Source: Fusobacterium sp.
GTDB lineage: Bacteria > Fusobacteriota > Fusobacteriia > Fusobacteriales > Fusobacteriaceae
Reading direction: 5' to 3'
DNA length: 15,588 nt
NCBI GenBank assembly: GCA_019416865.1
Contig: DXWL01000039.1
Span: 1 to 15,588 of the forward strand
A program made the translations under genes and the position numbers. Below, in pieces: positions 6,718-13,994 of this stretch (its first letter is position 1; every line of letters starts with the position of its first letter). Under the pieces are notes generated by a model that saw nothing but the letters and a program-made list of their open reading frames with translations, ran no database searches and was not told where the DNA came from.

Positions 6718-7746
6718 ATGAAATTTCAGCTTAATAGATGTTCAGTAGGTGGCTGAGCTGGGAAGATAGGACCGGAGGTTCTTTCAAATATTTTAAAGGA
6801 TATCCCGACTAAAGAGGATAAAAATCTGATTGTGGGATATGAAAAATCTGATGATGCAGCTGTATATAAGCTGTCAGAAGATATTGCGATAATTCAAACA
6901 CTGGATTTTTTCACTCCAATGGTGGAAGATCCTTATATATTCGGGCAGATAGCTGCGGCAAATTCACTGAGTGATGTGTATGCCATGGGTGGAAAACCTA
7001 TAACTGCCATGAATATTGTATGCTATCCTGAAAAAGAGGATATAAAAGGACTGGGGGAAGTTCTAAGAGGAGGAGCAGAAAAAGTTATGGAAGCTGGGGC
7101 TGTCCTAAGTGGAGGACACTCTGTTCACGATCCTGAAGTAAAATATGGGCTTTCTGTAACAGGAACTGCACACCCAGACAAGATCTTAAAAAATTATGGT
7201 TCACAAGAGGGAGATGTATTAGTGCTTACAAAACCTCTGGGAACAGGAATAATTACTACAGCAGCAAAAGTTGGAGAAGCACAGGAAGAGCATATAAAAG
7301 AAGCCATTAAAAATATGGTTACTCTTAATAAATATGCAGGGGAGATAATAACAAAATATCCTGTAACAGCTTGTACAGATATAACAGGCTTTGGATTTTT
7401 AGGACATCTTTACGAAATGGCTTCTGCCTCTGAAAAAACTTTTATAATAGAGAGTGAACTTGTTCCTTATATTAATGGAGTGAAGGAATATGCAGAGGAG
7501 TTCTTCATTACAGGAGGAGGACAGAAAAACAGAAAATACCTTGAGGGAAAAGTTTTCTATGAGGAAAAAATACCTTTCTGGCTGGAAGAGATTTTATATG
7601 ATCCTCAAACATCAGGAGGACTTCTATTTTCTGTGCCTGGAAAATATCTTAATGACATTATGAAGGAGCTGTCTGCTCTTGAAATAAAATCTGCTGTTGT
7701 GGGAACTGTTGAAAAACAGGGAGAAAAAAATATTATTGTGAGGTAG
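6718..7746 (+). CDS. selD: Selenophosphate synthetase, itself a selenoprotein (Sec13 encoded by TGA)
   Basis: A 342-aa SelD once the in-frame TGA at 6754-6756 is read as selenocysteine. The ATG at 6718 follows AAGGAGGG, and the reading MKFQLNRCSVGG-U-AGKIGPEVL continues in frame for 38 codons before GTG 6832, where a stop-terminated search would place a false start. Sec13 aligns with catalytic Cys17 of E. coli SelD (GCGCK), K16 with Lys20; the second Cys is Gly here. Later motifs: VGYEKSDDAAVYKL, the DFFTPMVEDPYIFGQIAAANSLSDVYAMGG block with the metal- and ATP-binding aspartates, LSGGHS, TDITGFGFLGH, and YDPQTSGGLL. The enzyme makes selenophosphate from selenide and ATP, the selenium donor for SelA. 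It is the first gene of the operon; selA follows after 4 bases. Sec in SelD is known in several bacteria, so this is a good reading, not a pseudogene. Confidence 0.96.
6762..6785 (+). promoter_or_regulatory. Candidate bacterial SECIS hairpin in selD
   Basis: Directly after the Sec TGA, AGGACC (6768-6773) pairs with GGTTCT (6777-6782; one G-U) around GGA. A three-base bulge and a GAA/TTC lower stem (6762-6764 with 6783-6785) extend it. The apical loop begins 17 bases after the TGA, the distance at which SelB-binding hairpins sit. The loop lacks the GU seen in the E. coli fdhF element. Folded by hand; presence of such an element is required, its exact shape is tentative. Confidence 0.5.
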
Positions 7747-7750
7747 AGTT

Positions 7751-9148
7751 ATGAAAAGGGAGCTTTTGAGAAAACTTCCAAAGATAGATTACCTGCTGAC
7801 ACACAGCAAATTGGAAAAATTTGGACGGGAAACAGATTATTATACATTTTCTCAAGGTATAAGAGAGGGAATTGAGTTTTTCCGTGAAAATATTTTAAAT
7901 GATATAATAACAGAATTTACAGAAGATAATGTGATTAAAAAGATTATCTCTATTTTAAAAGAAAATTCAAAAACAAATCTTAGAAAGTTGATAAACGGAA
8001 CAGGAACAATTATCCATACAAATCTGGGAAGAGGGATTTTTTCTGAAAAGATGGGAAAACATCTTTTTGACATAGTTACATCATATAATAATTTAGAATA
8101 TAATTTGAAAACAGGTAAGAGAGGCTCAAGATATGCACATCTTGAAAAACTTATCTGTGAAACAACAGGGGCTGAAGCAGCTCTTGTTGTAAATAATAAT
8201 GCAGCAGCAGTTGTTTTGTGCCTAAATGAGTTTGCTGAAAACAGAGAAGCTGTTATCTCAAGGGGAGAACTTATTGAGATAGGCGGCTCTTTCAGAATAC
8301 CTGAAATTATGAAATTTGCAGGGGCAAACCTTATTGAATGTGGTACAACAAACAAAACATATATAAAAGATTTTGAAAATGCTGTAACAGAAAATACAGG
8401 AATGATTTTAAAAGTCCATACATCAAATTATAAGATTCAAGGATTTACAAGGGAGGTTTCTCGTGATGAGATTGCAGCTCTTGGAAGAGAAAAAAATATT
8501 ATCACTATGGAAGATATGGGAAGCGGAGCTTTGATAGATTTTTCAAAATATGGACTGCCTAAAGAAAATACTGTTCAAGAGGCGTTAAAGTCTGGAATAG
8601 ATATTATCACCTTCAGCGGCGACAAACTTCTTGGAGGGTGTCAGGCAGGAATAATCTTAGGAAAAAAATCTCTTATTGAAAGACTTAAAAAAAATCAATA
8701 TCTTCGTACAATAAGAGTTGATAAGATGACGACAGCTGTTCTTGAAATTCTGTTTAGAACTTACAGAGATGAAAGAGAGGCTGTAAAAGAGATTCCCTCT
8801 CTGAGATTTATTACAGAGGATATTTTATCTGCTCAAGAAAGAGCAGAAAATCTTTCAAAAATCCTATCCTCTTATAACATACACCATGAGGTTACAAAAA
8901 CAGAAGCTACTATTGGGGGAGGGGCTATGCCGGGAGAAACTGTAAAAAGTTTTGGAATAAGGTTTAATACAGATATCTCTCCTGATAAAATTGCTGAAAA
9001 ATTCAGAACTGCTGATACAGCTATAATAGGGCGTATTGAGAAAAACTTTTTTATCATTGATATAAAAGCTGTAAAAGATTGTGAAATAGAGATTATAGGA
9101 AAAACAGCTGCCAAACTTTTTGAAAAAGAAAAAGGACAAAACCAATGA
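7751..9148 (+). CDS. selA: L-seryl-tRNA(Sec) selenium transferase SelA
   Basis: A 465-aa PLP enzyme, against about 463 in E. coli. It converts Ser-tRNA(Sec) to Sec-tRNA(Sec) using selenophosphate from SelD, as a large homodecamer in the cytoplasm. The N-terminal domain (about 1-70) binds the tRNA; then come the typical LINGTGTIIHTNLGRG motif near 80-94, the TGAEAALVVNNNAAAV segment, MEDMGSGALID, and the PLP lysine K292 in FSGDKLLGGCQAG. The gap to selD is 4 bases, with GAGGT at the end of selD serving as ribosome binding site, and its own stop overlaps the start of selB (ATGA). Tight spacing suggests coupled translation of selD, selA and selB. Confidence 0.98.
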   Translation: MKRELLRKLPKIDYLLTHSKLEKFGRETDYYTFSQGIREGIEFFRENILNDIITEFTEDNVIKKIISILKENSKTNLRKLINGTGTIIHTNLGRGIFSEKMGKHLFDIVTSYNNLEYNLKTGKRGSRYAHLEKLICETTGAEAALVVNNNAAAVVLCLNEFAENREAVISRGELIEIGGSFRIPEIMKFAGANLIECGTTNKTYIKDFENAVTENTGMILKVHTSNYKIQGFTREVSRDEIAALGREKNIITMEDMGSGALIDFSKYGLPKENTVQEALKSGIDIITFSGDKLLGGCQAGIILGKKSLIERLKKNQYLRTIRVDKMTTAVLEILFRTYRDEREAVKEIPSLRFITEDILSAQERAENLSKILSSYNIHHEVTKTEATIGGGAMPGETVKSFGIRFNTDISPDKIAEKFRTADTAIIGRIEKNFFIIDIKAVKDCEIEIIGKTAAKLFEKEKGQNQ

Positions 9149-10899
9149 AAAATATTGTAATAGGAACAGCAGGACATATAGATCACGGAAAAACTACCCT
9201 TGTGAAATATCTTACAGGAAAAGATACTGACACTCTTCCTGATGAGAAAAAAAGAGGGATAACCATTGATATTGGATTTTCATATATTGATATGGGAAAT
9301 GGGATAAGAGTGGGGCTTGTAGATGTTCCCGGACATGAAAAATTTGTAAAAAATATGACAGCTGGAGTTTCTGGAATAGATTATCTCATTCTCACTGTTG
9401 CCTGTGATGACGGAATTATGCCGCAGACAGAGGAGCATTTTAAAATTGCAGAACTTCTTGAAATAAAAAAAGGGATTGTTGTTCTTACAAAAACAGATCT
9501 GGCTGAAAAAGAGAGAGTTAATGAAGTAAGAAATAAGGTTAAAAAACTTGTGAAAAACAGCTTTCTTGAAAATGCTGAAACTGTTGAAGTATCAATTAAA
9601 AATCCCTCTTCCTATGAAAATCTGAAAAATACTATAATAAAAGATATTGAAAATATTAAAATATCCCAAAAGGAAGACAAAAACAAAGGTTTCAGAATGT
9701 ATATAGACAGATGTTTTTCTGTAAAGGGGTTTGGTACTGTTGTAACAGGAACATCTCTTTCAGGAAAAATCTCTGTGGGAGATACAGTAAATATCTATCC
9801 TCTTAAAGCAAAATCCAAAATAAAGGGGATAGAGGTTCACGGAGAAAAAAAAGAGTATGCAGAGAGAGGAAACAGAGTTGCCCTTAATCTTTCTGGGATT
9901 GAAAAATCTCAAATAAAAAGAGGGGATTTTATCTCATCTGATGGAAATTTTGCAGAATCTGAAAGAGTTGATATAATGTTTACAGCTCTTAATAATGTAT
10001 CTGTAAAAAATAATCAGAGAATAAGACTGCATATTGGTACAAGAGAAGTTATTGGAAAAATCAGATTTTTTGGAAAAGATATGGTTTCAGAAAAGGGAAG
10101 ATATCCTGCCCAGCTTCTTTTGGAAGAAAAAATCACAGGAATTTATGGTGAGCTGGGAATAATAAGAAATTTTTCCCCTCTTTACACTGTTGGGGGAATA
10201 AAAATTCTTAATATCCTAGGAGAAAAAACAAAAAGAGATAATAAAGAATATATTAAAAAACTTTTAGAACTTGACAGAACAGGAGAAAGTTCTGCAGAAA
10301 ATAGTTTAAACTGTAAGTATCTTAAAAATATTCTTGAAGAATTTCATGAAAAAAACAGAATTAAAAGGGGAATCTTAAGAGCTGAACTAAAAAACAGATA
10401 CTTTTCCAAAGAGAGCATACAGGATTTCAGAAATTTTATAACTGAAAATATAAACAGTGGATTAATAAAATCTGAAACTGTTTTGGAAAAAGAATATATC
10501 TCTCTTGCGGGTTTTAAAATAAAGCTTACAAAAGAGGAAAAACTGTTAAAAGATACTATATTTAAAAAATATAAAGAATATATGTTCTCACCTGAAAAAT
10601 ATTCTCTTTTAAAAAATGAAACAGATGATAAAAATTTTGATATAATACATAATTATATGGCAGAGGAAAAAATGCTTATACCTCTTTCTGATGAAGTCTA
10701 TATTTTAAGAGGATATCTTAAAGAGGCAGAGAAACAGATACAAAATTTTTTAAATGAAAATAAAAAGATTACAATTTCAGAGTTTAGAGAGATTTTTCAA
10801 ATAAACAGAAAATCAGCCTTGTTAATTTTGGAAAAACTTGATAACATGGAGATTACTGAAAGAGTTTCAGATTATAGAATTTTAAAAAATAAGATTTAA
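9145..10899 (+). CDS. selB: Selenocysteine-specific elongation factor SelB
   Basis: A 584-aa translation GTPase (614 in E. coli) that carries Sec-tRNA(Sec) to UGA codons marked by a SECIS hairpin. GTP-binding motifs: G1 GTAGHIDHGKTT at 7-18, G2 around KRGITIDIGF, G3 DVPGHEKF at 60-67, G4 TKTD at 115-118. Domains II and III follow (about 170-350, with SVKGFGTVVTGT), then the C-terminal winged-helix repeats (about 380-584) that bind the mRNA hairpin, ending in a segment with FREIFQINRKSALLILEKLD. It begins inside the selA stop (ATGA overlap) and is followed 19 bases later by yedF. The only selenoprotein substrate seen in this window is SelD. Confidence 0.98.
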   Translation: MKNIVIGTAGHIDHGKTTLVKYLTGKDTDTLPDEKKRGITIDIGFSYIDMGNGIRVGLVDVPGHEKFVKNMTAGVSGIDYLILTVACDDGIMPQTEEHFKIAELLEIKKGIVVLTKTDLAEKERVNEVRNKVKKLVKNSFLENAETVEVSIKNPSSYENLKNTIIKDIENIKISQKEDKNKGFRMYIDRCFSVKGFGTVVTGTSLSGKISVGDTVNIYPLKAKSKIKGIEVHGEKKEYAERGNRVALNLSGIEKSQIKRGDFISSDGNFAESERVDIMFTALNNVSVKNNQRIRLHIGTREVIGKIRFFGKDMVSEKGRYPAQLLLEEKITGIYGELGIIRNFSPLYTVGGIKILNILGEKTKRDNKEYIKKLLELDRTGESSAENSLNCKYLKNILEEFHEKNRIKRGILRAELKNRYFSKESIQDFRNFITENINSGLIKSETVLEKEYISLAGFKIKLTKEEKLLKDTIFKKYKEYMFSPEKYSLLKNETDDKNFDIIHNYMAEEKMLIPLSDEVYILRGYLKEAEKQIQNFLNENKKITISEFREIFQINRKSALLILEKLDNMEITERVSDYRILKNKI

Positions 10900-10918
10900 A
10901 ATAAAGGAGTTGTTAATT

Positions 10919-11497
10919 ATGATTAAAGTTAACGCAATTGGGGAAGTTTGCCCAAAGCCTGTAATAATGACAAAAAAAGCTTTAAAAGAGATAGAAAGCG
11001 GAATTGTTGAAGTAAGTGTTGACAACGAAACTTCTAAAGAAAATGTTGAAAAAATGGCAAAAGAGATGGGATATACATCTCAAACAGCAGAAAACAACGG
11101 AGTGTTTGTAATCACTATAAACAAAACTGCAGAGATTAAAAAATCTGAAGAGGAAAAAGAGGAGAATATTGTTATCTCAATAGGCTCTGACAAAATGGGA
11201 GAGGGAGAAGATGAGCTTGGAAAAATCTTAATAAAAGGATTTATCTATGCTCTTACAGAGATGGAAACTCTTCCAAAAACAGTTCTTCTTTATAATAAAG
11301 GAGTATTCCTTGCTTCAACTTTTGAAGACACTATAAAAGATTTAAAAGTTCTTGAAGAGAGAGGGGTAGAAATTTTATCTTGTGGAACTTGTGCAAACTT
11401 CTACCATGTTCAAGACAGTTTAAAAGTGGGAACAGTTACTAATATGTACACTATTCTTGAAAGACAGATGAAAGCTACAAAGGTAATCAAACCATGA
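10919..11497 (+). CDS. yedF: Selenium metabolism protein YedF (TusA-like plus DsrE-like domains)
   Basis: A 192-aa two-domain protein. Residues 1-75 are a TusA/SirA-like domain with the CPxP motif at C11-P12-K13-P14; residues about 85-192 are a DsrE-like domain with a Cys pair C155-G-T-C158 (SCGTCANFY). YedF proteins occur in the genomes and operons of selenium-using bacteria and are thought to carry or relay selenium or sulfur, though the biochemical step is not established. The start is ATG 10919, 9 bases after AAAGGAG (10903-10909); the in-frame TTG at 10910 touches the ribosome binding site and is rejected. It follows selB by 19 bases and overlaps the DUF3343 gene by 4. Family assignment is firm, function only by context. 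Confidence 0.93.
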   Translation: MIKVNAIGEVCPKPVIMTKKALKEIESGIVEVSVDNETSKENVEKMAKEMGYTSQTAENNGVFVITINKTAEIKKSEEEKEENIVISIGSDKMGEGEDELGKILIKGFIYALTEMETLPKTVLLYNKGVFLASTFEDTIKDLKVLEERGVEILSCGTCANFYHVQDSLKVGTVTNMYTILERQMKATKVIKP

Positions 11498-11763
11498 TAA
11501 AAAAAGAGGAAAAATATCTTATCTTTTCAGCTGAATCAACTCACCTTGTTATTCAGCTGGAAAAAATATTTCTTGAAAGAGATATTCAGTGCAGAATTAT
11601 CCCTCTGCCTACAGAGATATCTGCAAACTGCGGACTTTCTGTAAGAACTGAAACAGATGTTTTAGACAAGGCATTGGAGATAATCAGAGAAAAAAATATA
11701 GAGGTAGCCGTTTCTCTTGTAGAAAAAAAAGGTTTCAAAAAAAATATAGAGAAAATAATCTAG
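11494..11763 (+). CDS. DUF3343 family protein, putative Se/S carrier
   Basis: An 89-aa protein of the DUF3343 family, sometimes named putative Se/S carrier-like. It has one conserved Cys in ISANCGLSVR (C46-G47) after a beta-rich start (KYLIFSAESTHLVIQLEKIF), and a second, less conserved C33. It has no signal peptide and is cytoplasmic. Its ATG overlaps the yedF stop (ATGA), so the two are translationally coupled, a pairing seen with selenium genes in other bacteria. I infer that C46 takes selenium or sulfur as a persulfide-like group and works with YedF to feed SelD. No experimental role is known to me. Confidence 0.88.
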   Translation: MIKKEEKYLIFSAESTHLVIQLEKIFLERDIQCRIIPLPTEISANCGLSVRTETDVLDKALEIIREKNIEVAVSLVEKKGFKKNIEKII

Positions 11764-11789
11764 ATATATGTTTTGGATAAGGGGGAAAA

Positions 11790-12953
11790 TTGAAGTTTCA
11801 TACTAAAATATTAAAAGGTATAGGAATGTTCTTGCTGGTTGTTTCCACACTTCAGGGAGTAACACTTGAAACATACGACAACAAAATACCTGAGAGCATA
11901 AAAGTTGACTTGAGATATAAGGGGGAAGATCTTCCTGAATATCTGGACTATGTATTTATTAAAACAAAGGTTGGAAATGTAAGAAAATCTGCCACAGGAA
12001 CATCTATGATAATCTATCAGATTCCTTTCAATGAAAAACTTGAAATAATAGAAAAAATAGATCAGACAGGAACTGGAAAACAATTTTGGTACAAAGTAAA
12101 AACTCCAAATGGAATAGGATATATCTCATCAATTTATTGTGAAGAGAGAGTTTTCAGATTTGAAAAAATGATTTCCAGAATAAAAGATGTGGAAAAATTT
12201 ATTGATGAAAACAACAGCACAGGAACAGAACTTGCCTCTACAAATTCATATGTGCCAAATCCATATAATAAAGATATGTTGAGAAAAAAAGATAAATATG
12301 GAACATCTCTTGATCAAAATATAATAGGGGAATATAAAGACGAGCTTATCTATATTCCTGACAGATCTGTTCTGTCTATATTAAGTGAAGGGAAAAAAGA
12401 GGCACAGGTTAAGGTTGAAGGAATTCCTGAATATCCCCTTACAATAGAAAAAAAATATATTGCAAGAAAACCAAAAATTTCAGAAGGATTTAAAAAAGCA
12501 ATAGTTGCTGATATAGACAATCAAAATCTTGCTGCTTTTGAAAAAGTTGGAGATGAATGGGTGCTTATATCATATATATATGGAAAAACAGGTATTGAAA
12601 GTGTACTTGGATTTGAAACTCCGAGAGGGTCTTTTATTGTTCCTAATCTAAAATATGAGATGGGATACAGAGGAAATTATGGAGAAGATTTAGGTGTGGC
12701 AAGATATGCTATAAGATTCAGTGGGGGAGGATACCTTCACGGAACACCCGTTGACTATCCTGAAGAGCCAAATAAAGAGTTTTTCCTTGCTCAAAAAGAA
12801 ACTGGACTTGGAACTTTTAAGGGGACAAGAAAATGTATAAGAAACACTGTAAGCCATGCAAGATTTCTTTTTGAATGGATTCTTAACGGAAAAAAAGATA
12901 CAAGATACAACGATCAGAAACCTTCTGAAAATGTAATGTTTATAATATTCTAA
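11790..12953 (+). CDS. Secreted SH3-domain protein with YkuD-type L,D-transpeptidase domain
   Basis: A 387-aa exported protein. The likely start is TTG 11790 behind AAGGGGGAA (11779-11787); it gives a basic N-terminus (MKFHTKILKG) and a hydrophobic core ending near residue 23, a typical signal peptide. Starting at the ATG of residue 13 would cut off the basic part. Residues about 55-122 form a bacterial SH3 domain (GNVRKSATGT... WYKVKTPNGIGYIS), which usually binds the cell wall. Residues about 236-387 are YkuD-like, with ETPRGSF, H317 in YLHGTP, and C349 in GTRKCIRNT. In most L,D-transpeptidases the cysteine stands in SHGC(I/V)R; here His-Gly is replaced by Arg-Lys. Such enzymes crosslink peptidoglycan or attach proteins to it in the periplasm. 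It is 26 bases behind the DUF3343 gene, without a terminator or clear promoter between, so it is probably part of the selenium operon. Confidence 0.8.
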   Translation: MKFHTKILKGIGMFLLVVSTLQGVTLETYDNKIPESIKVDLRYKGEDLPEYLDYVFIKTKVGNVRKSATGTSMIIYQIPFNEKLEIIEKIDQTGTGKQFWYKVKTPNGIGYISSIYCEERVFRFEKMISRIKDVEKFIDENNSTGTELASTNSYVPNPYNKDMLRKKDKYGTSLDQNIIGEYKDELIYIPDRSVLSILSEGKKEAQVKVEGIPEYPLTIEKKYIARKPKISEGFKKAIVADIDNQNLAAFEKVGDEWVLISYIYGKTGIESVLGFETPRGSFIVPNLKYEMGYRGNYGEDLGVARYAIRFSGGGYLHGTPVDYPEEPNKEFFLAQKETGLGTFKGTRKCIRNTVSHARFLFEWILNGKKDTRYNDQKPSENVMFIIF

Positions 12954-12974
12954 AATCAGTTTGGAGGAAAAAAG

Positions 12975-13736
12975 GTGAATATTCTCATAACAGGGGCAAC
13001 CAGAGGAATAGGATATCATATGGCTCTTGAATTTATAAAAAGAGGACATAGAGTTTTTGGTATAGGAAGAGGCTGGGAAAATCCTGCTGATACAGAGAAA
13101 AAATTTGATGGAAAATTTGTGCCTATAAAATGTGATATATCCAAAGAATCTGAAAGATTAAAACTTTTTTCCTATTTGAGTGAAAAAAATATAGAGATTG
13201 ATGTTCTTGTAAATAATGCAGGAATAGGAAGTCTTGGAAAGTTTCAAAATATAAAGTGGGAAGAGAGCCAAGATGTGATTAATCTAAATATCACTGCTCT
13301 TACTCATATGTGCTTTCTGTTTCTAAACTCTTTGAAAAAACCTGACATAAAAAATAAAGGGATAATAAATGTTTCATCTACTGGGGCATTTCAAACAGGA
13401 GGAGTTTATATAGCTGTCTATTATGCAGGAAAATCTTTTGTAAAATCATTTACAGAGGGGCTGTGTGAAGAGCTGAGAGATGAAGGGATAAGGGTAATGT
13501 GTCTTTGTCCCGGCCCTGTAAAAACAGATTTTAAAGGTATGAAAAATACAAAGAAAAGTTTTTATATTATGAGTCCTGAAGAAACAGCAAATATTGCTGT
13601 AAGAGATTACTTCAGAGGAAAAGAGATCTGTATTCCCGGGAAAATCAATAAATTTTTTGTTTTTATTTCAAAATTTATCCCTAGAAAAATCGAACTTAAA
13701 ATTAATAAGAATATTCAAAAAAATAAGAAGCTCTGA
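12975..13736 (+). CDS. Short-chain dehydrogenase/reductase (SDR family)
   Basis: A 253-aa classical SDR. TGATRGIG at 6-13 binds the nucleotide, NNAGIG follows in the middle, the catalytic serine is in NVSSTGAF, and Y149/K153 form YYAGK. The start is GTG 12975, 7 bases after GGAGG (12963-12967). The C-terminal 40 residues are basic and hydrophobic (NKFFVFISKFIPRKIELKINKN), like SDRs of the DltE/YqjQ type that associate with membranes. The gene is the last of the operon, 21 bases behind the L,D-transpeptidase gene, and its stop codon lies inside the terminator stem. Substrate unknown. It is only distantly like the FabG-type protein at the left end of the window. Confidence 0.88.
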   Translation: MNILITGATRGIGYHMALEFIKRGHRVFGIGRGWENPADTEKKFDGKFVPIKCDISKESERLKLFSYLSEKNIEIDVLVNNAGIGSLGKFQNIKWEESQDVINLNITALTHMCFLFLNSLKKPDIKNKGIINVSSTGAFQTGGVYIAVYYAGKSFVKSFTEGLCEELRDEGIRVMCLCPGPVKTDFKGMKNTKKSFYIMSPEETANIAVRDYFRGKEICIPGKINKFFVFISKFIPRKIELKINKNIQKNKKL

Positions 13737-13755
13737 TATCAGGGCTTCTATTTTT
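13726..13755. terminator. Bidirectional terminator at the end of the selenium operon
   Basis: A 10-bp stem (13726-13735 with 13740-13749, one T-G pair) with a 4-base ATAT loop. A T-run follows on the plus strand (13751-13755) and another on the minus strand (A-rich 13717-13724). The SDR stop codon TGA (13734-13736) sits in the stem. The minus-strand U-tract fits the outer-membrane gene relic that converges on it. Confidence 0.85.
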
Positions 13756-13758
13756 GAT

Positions 13759-13860
13759 TTAGAATCTGTAACCTACACCGAATCCTACTGAGTAATCTTC
13801 ATTATCTGTTGTTGTTTTATAATGAATATCATTGGATTTGTCAATATTTTTAAGAATTAT
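13759..13860 (-). pseudogene. 3' relic of an outer-membrane beta-barrel protein gene
   Basis: On the minus strand an open stretch of 33 codons ends in NEDYSVGFGVGYRF and a TAA stop (13759-13761). Alternating hydrophobic and small residues with a C-terminal phenylalanine is the last-strand signature recognised by the BAM machinery in porins and autotransporters. Upstream an in-frame stop (13861-13863) and non-coding AT-rich sequence show that the rest of the gene is gone. The bidirectional terminator next to it would have served it. Loss probably came with insertion or deletion when the neighbouring ATPase gene arrived. Family beyond beta-barrel is not decidable from so short a piece. Confidence 0.6.
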
Positions 13861-13938
13861 TTATGAAATTTAAATAATTTTTGCATAAAAATGTAAAAAT
13901 ATACATTTTATTACTGAAATAAATGTATTTTATCAGCT

Positions 13939-13980
13939 TTTATTTACATTTTTTTACAAAAGAGTTATAATGTAAATAAA
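13939..13980. repeat. 11-bp perfect inverted repeat framing the promoter
   Basis: TTTATTTACAT (13939-13949) and its exact complement ATGTAAATAAA (13970-13980), 20 bases apart. The left arm covers the -35 box and the right arm overlaps the end of the -10 box and the start site. A shorter ATGTA/TACAT pair lies further upstream near 13890-13906. The placement suggests a repressor site, or a cruciform/hairpin in AT-rich DNA. Confidence 0.6.
13943..13971 (+). promoter_or_regulatory. Promoter of the DUF4143 ATPase gene
   Basis: A -35 TTTACA (13943-13948) and a perfect -10 TATAAT (13966-13971) with a 17-base spacer. The expected start near 13978 leaves a leader of less than 20 bases, just enough for the AAAGGAG site (13981-13987). 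Confidence 0.75.
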
Positions 13981-13994
13981 AAAGGAGAACCTTC

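Noticed and set aside
6832..7746. selD starting at GTG 6832 (304 aa) with a broken or truncated N-terminus
   Set aside because: The upstream frame carries a strong ribosome binding site, ATG and the conserved catalytic motif with TGA at the Sec position, and the window contains the full Sec machinery; 6718 is the start.
7852..8355. A 167-aa minus-strand open frame inside selA
   Set aside because: Antisense to a fully conserved selA; composition rich in Phe, Ser and Ile as expected for a reverse-strand shadow.
10910..10918. TTG start for yedF at 10910
   Set aside because: It touches the AAAGGAG site with no spacing; ATG 10919 has a normal 9-base spacing and matches the usual N-terminus of the TusA-like domain.
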